A stretch of DNA of 58,377 bases, from NCBI GenBank assembly GCA_937872465.1, contig CALMSR010000075.1, positions 1 to 58,377 on the forward strand, given 5' to 3'. Position 1 is the first letter of the stretch, and each line of letters opens with the position of its first letter. The notes under the pieces are model-generated. The model was not told where the DNA came from, made no database searches, and saw only the letters and a program-made list of their open reading frames with translations. Origin of the DNA: an uncultured Paracoccaceae bacterium (GTDB lineage Bacteria > Pseudomonadota > Alphaproteobacteria > Rhodobacterales > Rhodobacteraceae). Below, piece by piece: positions 36,472-44,524 of this stretch. The translations under genes and the position numbers were made by a program.

Positions 36472-38013
36472 ATGAAACGAACAGCAATCGCCCTTTCCGT
36501 CAGTCTCCTGACCGGGCTGCCCGGCGTTGCTCTGGCGCAAGCCGAGCATGACGCCCATCACCCCGGGAACTCCCCGGTGCAAACCGAGCAAGCTCCTGCG
36601 CCTACCCCTCCTTCCGCGACAATGCCCCCGATGCAGGGCATGCCGGAGCAGTGTCAGGCCATGATGCAGGCCATGTCCTCCCCCGAATGCATGGGTGCGA
36701 TGCACCAGATGATGCAGGACGGAGTGATGCAGGGAATGATGGGCTCGCCCAACGCGGCAGCGGCCCCGGCCAGCAGCAACCTTCCCGACTTCACCAGGGC
36801 CTATGTCGATGCGATGAACGAAATGCACGGGCCGATGATGGACGGGGTCATGGCTGAAGACCCCGACGTCGCCTTCGTCCGGGGCATGATCCCGCACCAT
36901 CAGGGCGCGATCGACATGGCGAAGATCGTCCAGCAATACGGCGACGATCCGCAAACGAAAGCGTGGGCCGCCCAGATTATCGAGGCGCAGGAGCGCGAGA
37001 TCGCCGAAATGCAGGCATGGCTGGAGGTAAACGCCGGCGGTGAACCGGCGGCCCTCGGCCAGGCAGTTGGCACCGTCTATTCCGCCAATGAAGGCGGCAA
37101 TTCCATCAGCGCCATCGACCTCGGCACCGGCGCGGTCAGGACGGTGTCGATCCCGGTCTCGCCGCACAACGTCGACCTGACGCCGGATGGCAAGCTACTG
37201 CTGGCGGTCGGGGATCCCGCCGCCGAGGGCGATCACGGAGCGGGCGGCCACGGCGGGGACGGCGCCGCCGAAGGTCTGCTGGTCATTCTCGACTCGCAGG
37301 ACATCTCGGCGCCCAGGACGGTCGCGGTAGGCTCCCATCCGGCCCATGTCGTTGCTGACCGACAGGGGCGCGCCTTCGTCTCGCTGGCCGGCGGCGACGC
37401 GATCGCCGTGGTGGATCTCGCACGGGCCGAGGTCATCGGGCGCATCGCGACGGGCGACTATCCGCATGGTCTGCGGCTCAGCCCGGACGGGGCCGAGCTT
37501 TACGTCGCGAACGTCGAGGACGGGACGGTGTCCGTCATCGACACGGCCAACCTTTCCGAGGTCACCCGCATTCCGGTCGGCGCGGCCCCCGTCCAGGTCG
37601 GCTTCACGCCCTCGGGCGATCAGGTCTACGTCTCGCTTCGCGACGAGAACCGCGTGGCGATCATCGACACCGCATCCCGGAAGGTCACGGGCAAGGTGGA
37701 CGTGGGGCCGAACCCGATCCAGGTCTTCGTGACCGCGGATGGAGGGTCCGTCTATGTGGCCAACCAGGGCACCGAGGAGGCGCCGAACGACACCGTCTCC
37801 GTGATCGACACGGCGACCGGACAGGTGGTGAAGACCATCACCACCGGCGGCGGTGCCCATGGCGTGTCGGCCTCGGCCGACGGGGCCTACGTGTTCGTGA
37901 CGAACATCGCCGACGACAGCGTCTCTATCATCGACGCTGCCACCCAGACGGTCATCCGCACCGTTCCGGTCGGCGACCGGCCCAACGGCATCGTCTACGG
38001 GCGGTCGAACTGA
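36472..38013 (+). CDS. DUF305 (CopM-like) domain fused to YVTN beta-propeller
   Basis: 513 residues from the ATG at 36472 (AAAGG upstream); an ATG at 36463 is in frame but lacks spacing. After a signal peptide (LSVSLLTGLPGVALA) comes a His/Met-rich segment, then DUF305 at about 110-190 with the copper-binding GMIPHHQGAIDMAK and EREIAEMQAWL. From about 200 to the end are six or so YVTN/NHL-type blades (PDGAELYVANVEDGTVSVIDT, SVYVANQG, YVFVTNIADDSVSIID). DUF305 proteins bind periplasmic copper; the propeller fusion may give a scaffold or a second binding surface. It lies in the copper gene run. Confidence 0.88.
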   Translation: MKRTAIALSVSLLTGLPGVALAQAEHDAHHPGNSPVQTEQAPAPTPPSATMPPMQGMPEQCQAMMQAMSSPECMGAMHQMMQDGVMQGMMGSPNAAAAPASSNLPDFTRAYVDAMNEMHGPMMDGVMAEDPDVAFVRGMIPHHQGAIDMAKIVQQYGDDPQTKAWAAQIIEAQEREIAEMQAWLEVNAGGEPAALGQAVGTVYSANEGGNSISAIDLGTGAVRTVSIPVSPHNVDLTPDGKLLLAVGDPAAEGDHGAGGHGGDGAAEGLLVILDSQDISAPRTVAVGSHPAHVVADRQGRAFVSLAGGDAIAVVDLARAEVIGRIATGDYPHGLRLSPDGAELYVANVEDGTVSVIDTANLSEVTRIPVGAAPVQVGFTPSGDQVYVSLRDENRVAIIDTASRKVTGKVDVGPNPIQVFVTADGGSVYVANQGTEEAPNDTVSVIDTATGQVVKTITTGGGAHGVSASADGAYVFVTNIADDSVSIIDAATQTVIRTVPVGDRPNGIVYGRSN

Positions 38014-38044
38014 CGGAAGCCGGGGCGGGCTAGTGGATGCGGTA

Positions 38045-38100
38045 AGCCGGGACGGTCGTGGTGCCGCCCGGTGATCGTGCCGCACAGGCGCGTCCCGGCT
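38045..38100. terminator. 10-bp inverted repeat between convergent genes
   Basis: AGCCGGGACG (38045-38054) and CGTCCCGGCT (38091-38100) are exact complements around a 36-base loop, between the 3' ends of the DUF305 fusion (+) and copZ (-). It could end transcription in both directions; there is no T-run. Confidence 0.45.
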
Positions 38101-38164
38101 GCTGAGAACGAGGGTAAGCGAAGGGCGCGGCCAAGCAAGCAGCGGCCGCGCCTGCAAGGCTATC

Positions 38165-38380
38165 CTACGCAGCCGCTGGCTGATCCTTGCGCTGCGCAGG
38201 ATAACCGGCTTCGGCAAGCGCGGCGACAAGCGCCTGCTCGTCCGCCCGAGTGGTGACCTTCACGTCGCGGGCGGGTGGATCGGTGATGACCTGCGCTTCC
38301 GGGTCGACGCTCAGGATGGCGTTGGTCACCCGACGGGCGCAACCGCCGCAGGTCATGCCGGGAACGGTGAACTGGAACAT
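38165..38380 (-). CDS. copZ: copper chaperone CopZ-like (single HMA domain)
   Basis: 71 residues, an entire heavy-metal-associated domain with the Cu(I) motif GMTCGGC near the N-terminus (residues 8-14) and the usual beta-alpha-beta-beta-alpha-beta length (VKVTTRADEQALVAALAEAGYPA). It delivers Cu(I) to the ATPase or to CueR in the cytosol. It is transcribed away from copA; a CueR-type box at 38421-38444 faces it. Confidence 0.93.
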   Translation of the reverse strand: MFQFTVPGMTCGGCARRVTNAILSVDPEAQVITDPPARDVKVTTRADEQALVAALAEAGYPAQRKDQPAAA

Positions 38381-38420
38381 GCGAACTCTCCTCGATGATG
38401 GTGTTCGCTGTCTGATCTGG

Positions 38421-38444
38421 GCCTTGCCACGATGGCAAGGTCAA
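38421..38444 (-). promoter_or_regulatory. CueR-type promoter facing copZ
   Basis: Read on the minus strand, TTGACC (38444-38439) leads into the dyad CCTTGCC-N5-GGCAAGG (38422-38440), which is perfect. It lies about 41-64 bases upstream of the copZ start and is back to back with the copA box. Confidence 0.82.
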
Positions 38445-38482
38445 GACCGAAGGCTGAAAAAGACGATCCTGTCTGCGGGGTC

Positions 38483-38506
38483 TTGACCTTCCCATCGTTG
38501 GAAGCC
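38483..38506 (+). promoter_or_regulatory. CueR-type promoter facing copA
   Basis: TTGACC at 38483-38488 overlaps the dyad ACCTTCCC-N6-GGAAGC (38486-38505), nearly identical to classic copA promoters. About 38 bases separate it from the copA start. Its right arm is less perfect than in the other two boxes. Confidence 0.82.
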
Positions 38507-38543
38507 CCATCTGGGGTGCAATGGATTGAGAAGGAAGACAGCC

Positions 38544-41093
38544 ATGACAGATATTGCTCCATTGCAGCGGGGGGCTAAAGCCGGGTCCACGCTCAGCATT
38601 CCCGTCGAGGGGATGACCTGCGCGTCGTGCGTCGGCCATGTCGAGAAGGCCATCGCCAGGCTGCCGGATGTGGCCAAGGTGAGCGTCAATCTGGCGACCG
38701 AGCGCGCCGATGTTTCCTTCACGGGCAAGCCTGATGCCGCCGCGGTCGTGCGCGCCGTCGAGGGCGCGGGCTACGGCGTGCCGGAGGTGACGGCCGAACT
38801 GGGCGTGGCGGGAATGACCTGCGCCTCCTGCGTCGCCCATGTTGAAAAGGCGGTCAAGGCCGTGCCCGGCGTCAACGCCGCCACGGTCAACCTCGCGACC
38901 GAGCGGGTCAGCGTGCGCCACCTCGCCGGTGTCGCCTCGGTCGAGGATATCGAGGCCGCGATCCGCGGCGCCGGTTACGAGCCGCACCGGCTCGGCGGCG
39001 ACAACACGGCAACCGACCGCGAGCGGGAGGCGCGCGAACGCGAGCTGACCGGGTTGCGTCGCGCCACCCTGATTGCGGCGGCGCTGACCCTGCCGGTTTT
39101 CGTGATCGAGATGGGATCGCATTTCGTTCCGGCGATCCATGACTTCGTGATGAACAGGATCGGGATGCAGACGAGCTGGCTGATCCAGTTCGTGCTGACC
39201 ACCATCATCCTGTTCGGGCCGGGCCGCCGCTTCTTCCGCAAGGGCGTGCCGGCGATGCTGCGCGGCACACCGGACATGAACTCGCTTGTGGTGGTCGGCA
39301 CGTCTGCCGCCTGGGGCTATTCGGTGGTCGCGACCTTCATGCCGCAGGTTCTGCCCGCCGGCACGGCCAATGTTTATTACGAGGCCGCGGCGGTCATCGT
39401 CACGCTGATCCTGCTTGGCCGCTATCTGGAGGCGAAGGCCAAGGGCCGCACCTCCGAGGCGATCAAGCGGCTGGTCGGGTTGCAGCCGAAGACCGCGCGC
39501 GTCGAGCGTGACGGCCAGACCGTCGAAGTGCCGCTGTCGGAGGTCCGCGCCGGCGACATCGTTCAGGTCCGCCCCGGCGACAGGGTGCCGGTCGATGGCG
39601 AGGTGGTCGCGGGCGCGTCCTATGTCGATGAATCAATGATCACCGGCGAACCGGTGCCGGTCGCCAAGAGTGCCGGCGCCGAGGTCGTCGGCGGCACGAT
39701 CAACAGGACCGGCGCCTTCTCGTTCCGGGCGACCAAGGTCGGCGCGGATACCGTGCTGGCGCAGATCATCCGCATGGTCGAGGAGGCGCAGGGCTCGAAG
39801 CTGCCGATCCAGGCGCTGGTGGACAAGGTGACGGCGTGGTTCGTGCCCGCCGTGATGGCGGCTGCCGCGCTCACCTTCCTGATCTGGCTGGTCTTCGGCC
39901 CGGAACCCGCGCTCACCTTCGCGCTGGTCAATGCGGTCGCCGTCCTCATCATCGCCTGCCCCTGCGCGATGGGGCTGGCGACGCCGACCTCGATCATGGT
40001 CGGCACCGGCCGCGCGGCCGAACTGGGCGTGCTGTTCCGCAAGGGCGAGGCGTTGCAGGCGTTGCGCGATGTCGCGGTGGTGGCGCTCGACAAGACCGGC
40101 ACGCTGACCAGGGGCCGGCCGGAACTGACCGACCTGACGCCGTCGGCCGGGTTCGAGCGAGACGAGGTGCTGGCGCTGGTCGCAGCCGTCGAGGCGAAGT
40201 CCGAGCACCCGATCGCCACCGCTATCGTGGCGGCCGCCGGGGAGCGCGGATTGCGGATTGATACGCTCGAGGGCTTCGACGCGGTGCCGGGCTACGGCGT
40301 TGCCGCGACCGTCGACGGCCGCCATGTCGCGGTCGGCGCTGATCGCTACATGACGAGGCTCGGTCATGACGTGGCGGCGTTCGCGGACGAGGCCGCGCGG
40401 CTCGGCGGCGAAGGCAAGTCGCCGCTCTATGCCGCGATCGACGGCAGGCTGGCGGCGGTGATCGCCGTCGCCGACCCGATCAAGGGAACGACGCCCGAGG
40501 CGATCCGCGCGCTGCACGATCTGGGCCTGAAGGTCGCGATGATAACCGGCGACAACCGGGCGACCGCCGAGGCCGTCGCGCGCCAGCTCGGCATCGACGA
40601 GGTCGTTCCCGAAGTGCTGCCTGACGGCAAGGTGAAGGCGATTCACGAACTCCGCGCGGGCGGCCGCAAGGTTGCGTTCGTCGGCGACGGCATCAACGAC
40701 GCGCCGGCGCTGGCAGAAGCCGATGTCGGGCTGGCGATCGGGACGGGGACGGATGTCGCGATCGAGTCGGCCGATGTGGTGCTGATGTCGGGCGACCTGC
40801 GGGGGGTGGTGAACGCGATCGCGCTGTCGAAGGCGACGATCCGCAACATCAAGCAGAACCTGTTCTGGGCCTTCGCCTACAATGCGGCCCTGATCCCGGT
40901 TGCGGCCGGGGTGCTCTATCCGGTGTCGGGCACGCTTCTCTCGCCGGTGCTGGCGGCCGGCGCGATGGCGCTGTCGAGCGTCTTCGTGCTGTCGAACGCG
41001 CTGCGGCTCAGGGCCTTCAAGCCCGTGCTCGCGGCTGAAGTGGAGGCCGCCGGCACCGGAGCGGAGGCTCAAGCCCGGTTGGCCGCCGCGTAA
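38544..41093 (+). CDS. copA: Cu(I)-exporting P1B ATPase CopA
   Basis: 849 residues from the ATG at 38544 (GAAGGAAG upstream). Two N-terminal HMA domains, each with GMTCASC (about 22-28 and 91-97), are followed by eight membrane helices, the A-domain, the CPC motif in IIACPCAMGLATPTS, DKTGT phosphorylation site, SEHPIATAI and GDGINDAPAL. This is the standard Cu(I) exporter, distinct from the YHS-type pump at 32770. It is fed by CopZ and controlled by the CueR encoded at 41426. A GCCGGGG/CCCCGGC hairpin follows the gene. Confidence 0.95.
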   Translation: MTDIAPLQRGAKAGSTLSIPVEGMTCASCVGHVEKAIARLPDVAKVSVNLATERADVSFTGKPDAAAVVRAVEGAGYGVPEVTAELGVAGMTCASCVAHVEKAVKAVPGVNAATVNLATERVSVRHLAGVASVEDIEAAIRGAGYEPHRLGGDNTATDREREARERELTGLRRATLIAAALTLPVFVIEMGSHFVPAIHDFVMNRIGMQTSWLIQFVLTTIILFGPGRRFFRKGVPAMLRGTPDMNSLVVVGTSAAWGYSVVATFMPQVLPAGTANVYYEAAAVIVTLILLGRYLEAKAKGRTSEAIKRLVGLQPKTARVERDGQTVEVPLSEVRAGDIVQVRPGDRVPVDGEVVAGASYVDESMITGEPVPVAKSAGAEVVGGTINRTGAFSFRATKVGADTVLAQIIRMVEEAQGSKLPIQALVDKVTAWFVPAVMAAAALTFLIWLVFGPEPALTFALVNAVAVLIIACPCAMGLATPTSIMVGTGRAAELGVLFRKGEALQALRDVAVVALDKTGTLTRGRPELTDLTPSAGFERDEVLALVAAVEAKSEHPIATAIVAAAGERGLRIDTLEGFDAVPGYGVAATVDGRHVAVGADRYMTRLGHDVAAFADEAARLGGEGKSPLYAAIDGRLAAVIAVADPIKGTTPEAIRALHDLGLKVAMITGDNRATAEAVARQLGIDEVVPEVLPDGKVKAIHELRAGGRKVAFVGDGINDAPALAEADVGLAIGTGTDVAIESADVVLMSGDLRGVVNAIALSKATIRNIKQNLFWAFAYNAALIPVAAGVLYPVSGTLLSPVLAAGAMALSSVFVLSNALRLRAFKPVLAAEVEAAGTGAEAQARLAAA

Positions 41094-41104
41094 GCATCTG
41101 ACGG

Positions 41105-41129
41105 GCCGGGGTGGGAATTTCGCCCCGGC
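41105..41129 (+). terminator. hairpin after copA
   Basis: GCCGGGG (41105-41111) pairs with CCCCGGC (41123-41129), followed by TCTTCC. The loop is 11 bases. The weak T-tract suggests partial termination or mRNA stabilisation before the glutaredoxin gene. Confidence 0.45.
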
Positions 41130-41159
41130 TCTTCCTGTCAATGGATGGAGGACCATCGG

Positions 41160-41429
41160 ATGGATGTCGTCATCTATACCACGCCGACTTGCCCCGACTG
41201 CCATGCGCTCAAGCGTTGGCTGCAGGCGTCAGGCATCCCATATGAGGAGCGCGACCTGACCGACCGGGCGATCATGGAAGAAGCGAAGGCCCGGACCGGG
41301 GTGCGCGTGGCGCCGATCACCTTCGTCGGCGATGCGTTCTTCTACGGGACATTCGCCGATCAGCGGCCGAGAATAGCAGCCGCCCTCGGGTTGATCGTCG
41401 AAGGTGCCGAGAAAGGAGCAGGATCATGA
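41160..41429 (+). CDS. glutaredoxin-family thiol protein
   Basis: 89 residues from the ATG at 41160, chosen because GGAGG lies about 8 bases upstream. Glutaredoxin/NrdH-like fold with the active site TPTCPDCHALKRWL (CPDC), then GIPYEERDLTD, and VAPITFVGDAFFYGT supplying the cis-Pro region. A cytosolic thiol-disulfide carrier; in copper operons such proteins may protect thiols or keep CueR and CopZ cysteines reduced. Overlaps cueR by ATGA at 41426-41429. Confidence 0.85.
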   Translation: MDVVIYTTPTCPDCHALKRWLQASGIPYEERDLTDRAIMEEAKARTGVRVAPITFVGDAFFYGTFADQRPRIAAALGLIVEGAEKGAGS

Positions 41430-41878
41430 ATATCGGCCAGGCTTCCGAAGCTTCAGGGGTCAGTTCCAAGATGATCCGCTACTACGAACAGACCGGCCTC
41501 ATTCCGAGAGCGGCGCGGCGCGACAGCGGCTATCGCGACTATGACGACGCCGATATCCACCGCCTGCGCTTCATCCGCGGCGCGCGCGACCTCGGCTTCA
41601 CCGTCCAGCAGATCGCCGATCTGCTGGCCCTGTGGAGCGACCGCCAACGTGCCAGCGCCGATGTGAAGGCGCTCGCACTCGGGCATGTCGACGCCCTGAA
41701 ACAGAAGCAGGCCGAGATCGCGGCCATGATCGCGACGCTGGAAAACCTGGCTAACCGTTGCCACGGCGATGACCGGCCCGATTGCCCGATCATCGAGGGC
41801 CTTGCCGAAAATGATGGCAGCCAGCCGGCTAAGGCGAAGCCCCGCCGCTTCGGCAAGGTGGACGAACTGCGAGCGTGA
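41426..41878 (+). CDS. cueR: CueR, MerR-family copper sensor
   Basis: 150 residues. The MerR helix-turn-helix is at the N-terminus (NIGQASEASGVSSKMIRYYEQTGLI), then the dimerisation helix, and the C-terminal metal loop with CHGDDRPDCP (Cys spacing as in CueR/HmrR, with two Cys and no third as in ZntR). It activates copper promoters with long spacers; matching boxes lie at 32696, 38421 and 38483. It is translationally coupled to the glutaredoxin and is the last plus-strand gene before the convergent phage lysis genes. Confidence 0.93.
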   Translation: MNIGQASEASGVSSKMIRYYEQTGLIPRAARRDSGYRDYDDADIHRLRFIRGARDLGFTVQQIADLLALWSDRQRASADVKALALGHVDALKQKQAEIAAMIATLENLANRCHGDDRPDCPIIEGLAENDGSQPAKAKPRRFGKVDELRA

Positions 41879-41968
41879 CGCCGGTAGAAAAGCTGCAGCC
41901 GCCTGTTCTCCATGTCCGGGCTTGGGGCTAGCGCGCGAGATCCCTGAAGGCATGCAACGGATGCGCGG

Positions 41969-42223
41969 TCAGCGCTGGCAGCTTCTGCCCTGTTCCCGCA
42001 TCACGGAGTAGTCGGAGAGCATTTCGGCGATGGCCGACCCGTCCGGCAGCAACCCGACTTCCTCGGCCGCGCGCCGTTGAAACTCGCGGCTGTACTCAAC
42101 GACGGGCGGGCAGACGATGGCAATGCGCGGCTCAGAACCGACCGTCGCGCAGCCGGCCAGAAAGCTCGTCGCGATCGCGAGGGCGGCGAGCTGCTGCTTC
42201 CAGCATCCGGCGTTGGACATCAT
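41969..42223 (-). CDS. Rz1-like outer-membrane spanin lipoprotein
   Basis: 84 residues from the ATG at 42223 (GGAG upstream). A lipobox FLAGC follows the signal (LAALAIATSFLAGCATV). The mature part reads CPPVVEYSREFQRRAAEEVGLLPDGSAIAEMLSDYSVMREQGRSC, a pattern common in rhodobacterial prophage lysis cassettes. Its start lies inside the preceding Rz-like gene in another frame (92-base overlap), the classic Rz/Rz1 arrangement. It should join the inner-membrane spanin to breach the outer membrane at lysis. Confidence 0.75.
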   Translation of the reverse strand: MMSNAGCWKQQLAALAIATSFLAGCATVGSEPRIAIVCPPVVEYSREFQRRAAEEVGLLPDGSAIAEMLSDYSVMREQGRSCQR

Positions 42224-42389
42224 TGGCGTTCTCCGTTGTCTCAAGGCGTTCGGCGAGCCGCCCGGCGTGCTCACCGGACCGCCTGAGGGAAAGCAGGAAC
42301 AGGACAATGGCGAGTACGATGGCGCCGTAGCGCAGTGCCGCCCGTGTCCAGGAGTTGGCCGCGAGCCCGGTGAGAAGCGCGGTGATCAT
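42132..42389 (-). CDS. Rz-like inner-membrane spanin
   Basis: 85 residues from the ATG at 42389. One membrane segment (RYGAIVLAIVLFLLSLRR) near the N-terminus, then a charged, probably coiled-coil region (HAGRLAERLETTENANDVQRRMLEAAARRPR). Type II topology and overlap with the lipoprotein gene fit an i-spanin. It starts within the end of the endolysin gene (ATGA at 42386-42389). Confidence 0.7.
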   Translation of the reverse strand: MITALLTGLAANSWTRAALRYGAIVLAIVLFLLSLRRSGEHAGRLAERLETTENANDVQRRMLEAAARRPRDRDELSGRLRDGRF

Positions 42390-43060
42390 CGCCGCCCCCG
42401 CTTCCAGTCGTCGAGCCGGGCGTAGATCGTGACCGCGATTCCCCCGAGCGCCACGGCGATGAACAGCCAGCGCAACGTGTCGAGATACGGGACGAGCGGC
42501 AGGATGGCGGACTGGGTCTCGGCCAGGACGTTCTGCGCGACCTCGACGCCCGCCGCGCCCAGCGTCGCCACACCGGCCGCGCCACCGCCCTTCATGGTGC
42601 GGCTCTCGGCCAGGACTTCGCGCGCGACCGGCGTCTCGGCTGCAAAGGCGGTTTCCCGGACCGGGAAGCGCTCGCCCCACTGCCGCGCGGGTCCGAGGTC
42701 GACATGGATGAAGCCCGAACGCGGGTAGGAGCCGAAGCCGAGGAAGCCGGCCTCCCGCGCCGCCGCCTCGAACGGCACCGGATCGTGGTTCTTCATGGCG
42801 ATGTCGAAGGCGGCGCCGTCGAGGTGCTTGGAGCGGGTCGCGCCGCCCACGGCGCGGTTGTGCTCGGGGCTGCGATAGGCGGAGCGGACGATCAGCGGCT
42901 TGCCGAGCCGGTCGCGCAGCGCCTGCAGCTTGTCGAGCGCGGGTTCGTTGATGAGCAGCTTGCCGGTGCCCCGGCAGGCGATCTCGGCCGGGCTGAAATT
43001 CGGCCAGCGCCAGGTGCCCTCGGGCACGTCGCGCCAGTGGCTGTGGAAGGTATTCGTCAT
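42386..43060 (-). CDS. phage endolysin, peptidase M15 domain plus C-terminal membrane segment
   Basis: 224 residues. The M15 domain (about 20-130) has YRSPEHNRAVGGA, SKHLDGAAFDIAM and FIHVDLGP, the His/Asp/His zinc ligands of D-Ala-D-Ala carboxypeptidase-type lysins. It cleaves peptidoglycan peptide links. At about 185-215 is a single hydrophobic segment (LRWLFIAVALGGIAVTIYARLDDW), unusual for a plain endolysin; it may tether the enzyme or act as a holin-like part. There is no N-terminal signal. Preceded by a terminator at 43078-43100. Confidence 0.87.
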   Translation of the reverse strand: MTNTFHSHWRDVPEGTWRWPNFSPAEIACRGTGKLLINEPALDKLQALRDRLGKPLIVRSAYRSPEHNRAVGGATRSKHLDGAAFDIAMKNHDPVPFEAAAREAGFLGFGSYPRSGFIHVDLGPARQWGERFPVRETAFAAETPVAREVLAESRTMKGGGAAGVATLGAAGVEVAQNVLAETQSAILPLVPYLDTLRWLFIAVALGGIAVTIYARLDDWKRGRR

Positions 43061-43077
43061 GGGGTCCTCCGAAAACG

Positions 43078-43100
43078 AAAAACCCGCCTCGAGAGCGGGT
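43078..43100 (-). terminator. rho-independent terminator inside the lysis cassette
   Basis: On the minus strand ACCCGC and GCGGGT pair around a 7-base loop and are followed by TTTTT. It lies between the 95-residue holin-like gene and the endolysin, so lysis genes may be partly insulated from the late operon. Confidence 0.75.
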
Positions 43101-43132
43101 CATTGCGGGCCGATGAATGGAATGGTGAGCGG

Positions 43133-43420
43133 CTACGGGCTGCCTCCGAAGATCTTCAGTTTGATGGCGATGCCGGCGAGCAGCGCCAGCATGACCCCGG
43201 TGGTGATCATGCGGACGGCTGTCTGCATGGCGGTGCGGCGCACCAGCCGGATGCAGTCGACAAGGGACCGGAGATCGCGGATGTCGAGCGCTGCCTCGTC
43301 GCCGTCGAGGCCGACGTCGGCGAGCGCGCGCCTGGCGCCTTCCTCGGCCGCCCGCGTCAGGATTGCCTCGAACTCGGCGTCGGGCATGCGCACGAAGCCC
43401 TCGGATCGGGGTGGTGTCAT
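43133..43420 (-). CDS. DUF6127-like small holin-type membrane protein
   Basis: 95 residues from the ATG at 43420 (GGAGG upstream). The N-terminal half is soluble (MPDAEFEAILTRAAEEGARRALADVGLD), and the C-terminus has one hydrophobic segment TAVRMITTGVMLALLAGIAIKLKIF. Small proteins of this layout precede the endolysin in rhodobacterial prophages and may be holins or anchors. Function inferred from position. Confidence 0.7.
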   Translation of the reverse strand: MTPPRSEGFVRMPDAEFEAILTRAAEEGARRALADVGLDGDEAALDIRDLRSLVDCIRLVRRTAMQTAVRMITTGVMLALLAGIAIKLKIFGGSP

Positions 43421-43439
43421 CGGATCCTCCTTCCGCCGC

Positions 43440-44516
43440 TCAGCCGACCTTGCAGCCCCAGAAGGACGTGTGATCGGCGGCGAAGTAGCCGTCCGCGACC
43501 CGGAAATACCCCTGCAGCTCGACGGTATCGCCCGCGGTGAGCGGCACCATGGTCTGCAGCCAGATCGCGGTGGCGAGCGAGACATGGGTGGCGGAGATTT
43601 CGCCGAGGGAGCCGCGGATTTCCGTCGCGCCGTTCAGAACGAGCCGCCCCCGCATGCGCGCGGTCGTGCTGGAATTGACCTTGTAGAGCAGCGTGGCGCC
43701 GAAGAGGTAGGTGCCGTCGACTGGCGCCACGAAATGGTTGTTCGCAGCGTCGAACGCGCCCTGATCGTTGTAGTCGGTGTTGTTCAGGCCGATCTTTGTC
43801 CAGGTGCCGACGCCGACGTAGTTGTCGTAGTTGGTGTACGCCTTGAAGCGGGGCAGCCGGGGCTGATCGACGATGCCGTTCGCATTGTCGACGCTCAGCC
43901 CGTCGAAGAAGGTGCTGCCGTCGGCCGAGACGGCAAGCCGGAAGCGGTCGGAGCCGAAGAGCCCCACCAGCGCCTTGGTCACGAAGCCGGTCTGCAGCGT
44001 CAGGCCGAGATCGTCGCCCGCCGCCTCCTTGTTCATGGTGTAGAAGAGATCGCCGGTACCGCCCTCGGCCGCGGTCTTCGCCGTCCAGAGCGCGGCGTTC
44101 AGCTTGGCCGAGAACGGGTTCGACGCATCCGCCGTCGTGCCGAGCCCGAGGAGCGCCATGTTCTGCAGCGCCGCCGGTGTGGTCCCGACCCAGCCCGCGC
44201 CATCGTAGACCAGCAGCAATCCTTCGTCCTCGACCCACGCCCGCCAGCCCGTTCGTGGCGGCAGGCGCAGCCAGGCTCCGTCGGTCCAGAGCGCGACGTT
44301 CAGATCCCAGCCTGCCCAGTCGCCGGTTGCGCCCGAGCCGACGATGTATCGGTCGCCGTCGGCAGGGCTGCCGGGCGGCTCCATCAGGTCCCGGTCGAGC
44401 ACCGAGAGCTGGACGAGCCCGTCGAGGATCCGCAGCGCCTCGTTGTGAGTGACATGCTTCTGGGCCTGCGCCGCAAGGATGTAGGGCAGCAGGAGATGTG
44501 TCGTTGCGTCGGACAT
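43440..44516 (-). CDS. DUF2793 phage tail/host-recognition protein with C1q-like end
   Basis: 358 residues from the ATG at 44516. The N-terminal DUF2793 (about 1-110) reads LLLPYILAAQAQKHVTHNEALRILDGLVQLSV and PADGDRYIVGSGATGDWAGW. The middle is a shaft-like region, and about 230-358 resembles a C1q/TNF-type jelly roll (NNHFVAPVDGTYLFGATLLYK). It probably forms a receptor-binding tip next to the large baseplate protein, whose gene ends 8 bases upstream. Confidence 0.85.
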   Translation of the reverse strand: MSDATTHLLLPYILAAQAQKHVTHNEALRILDGLVQLSVLDRDLMEPPGSPADGDRYIVGSGATGDWAGWDLNVALWTDGAWLRLPPRTGWRAWVEDEGLLLVYDGAGWVGTTPAALQNMALLGLGTTADASNPFSAKLNAALWTAKTAAEGGTGDLFYTMNKEAAGDDLGLTLQTGFVTKALVGLFGSDRFRLAVSADGSTFFDGLSVDNANGIVDQPRLPRFKAYTNYDNYVGVGTWTKIGLNNTDYNDQGAFDAANNHFVAPVDGTYLFGATLLYKVNSSTTARMRGRLVLNGATEIRGSLGEISATHVSLATAIWLQTMVPLTAGDTVELQGYFRVADGYFAADHTSFWGCKVG

Positions 44517-44524
44517 GGGGTCCC

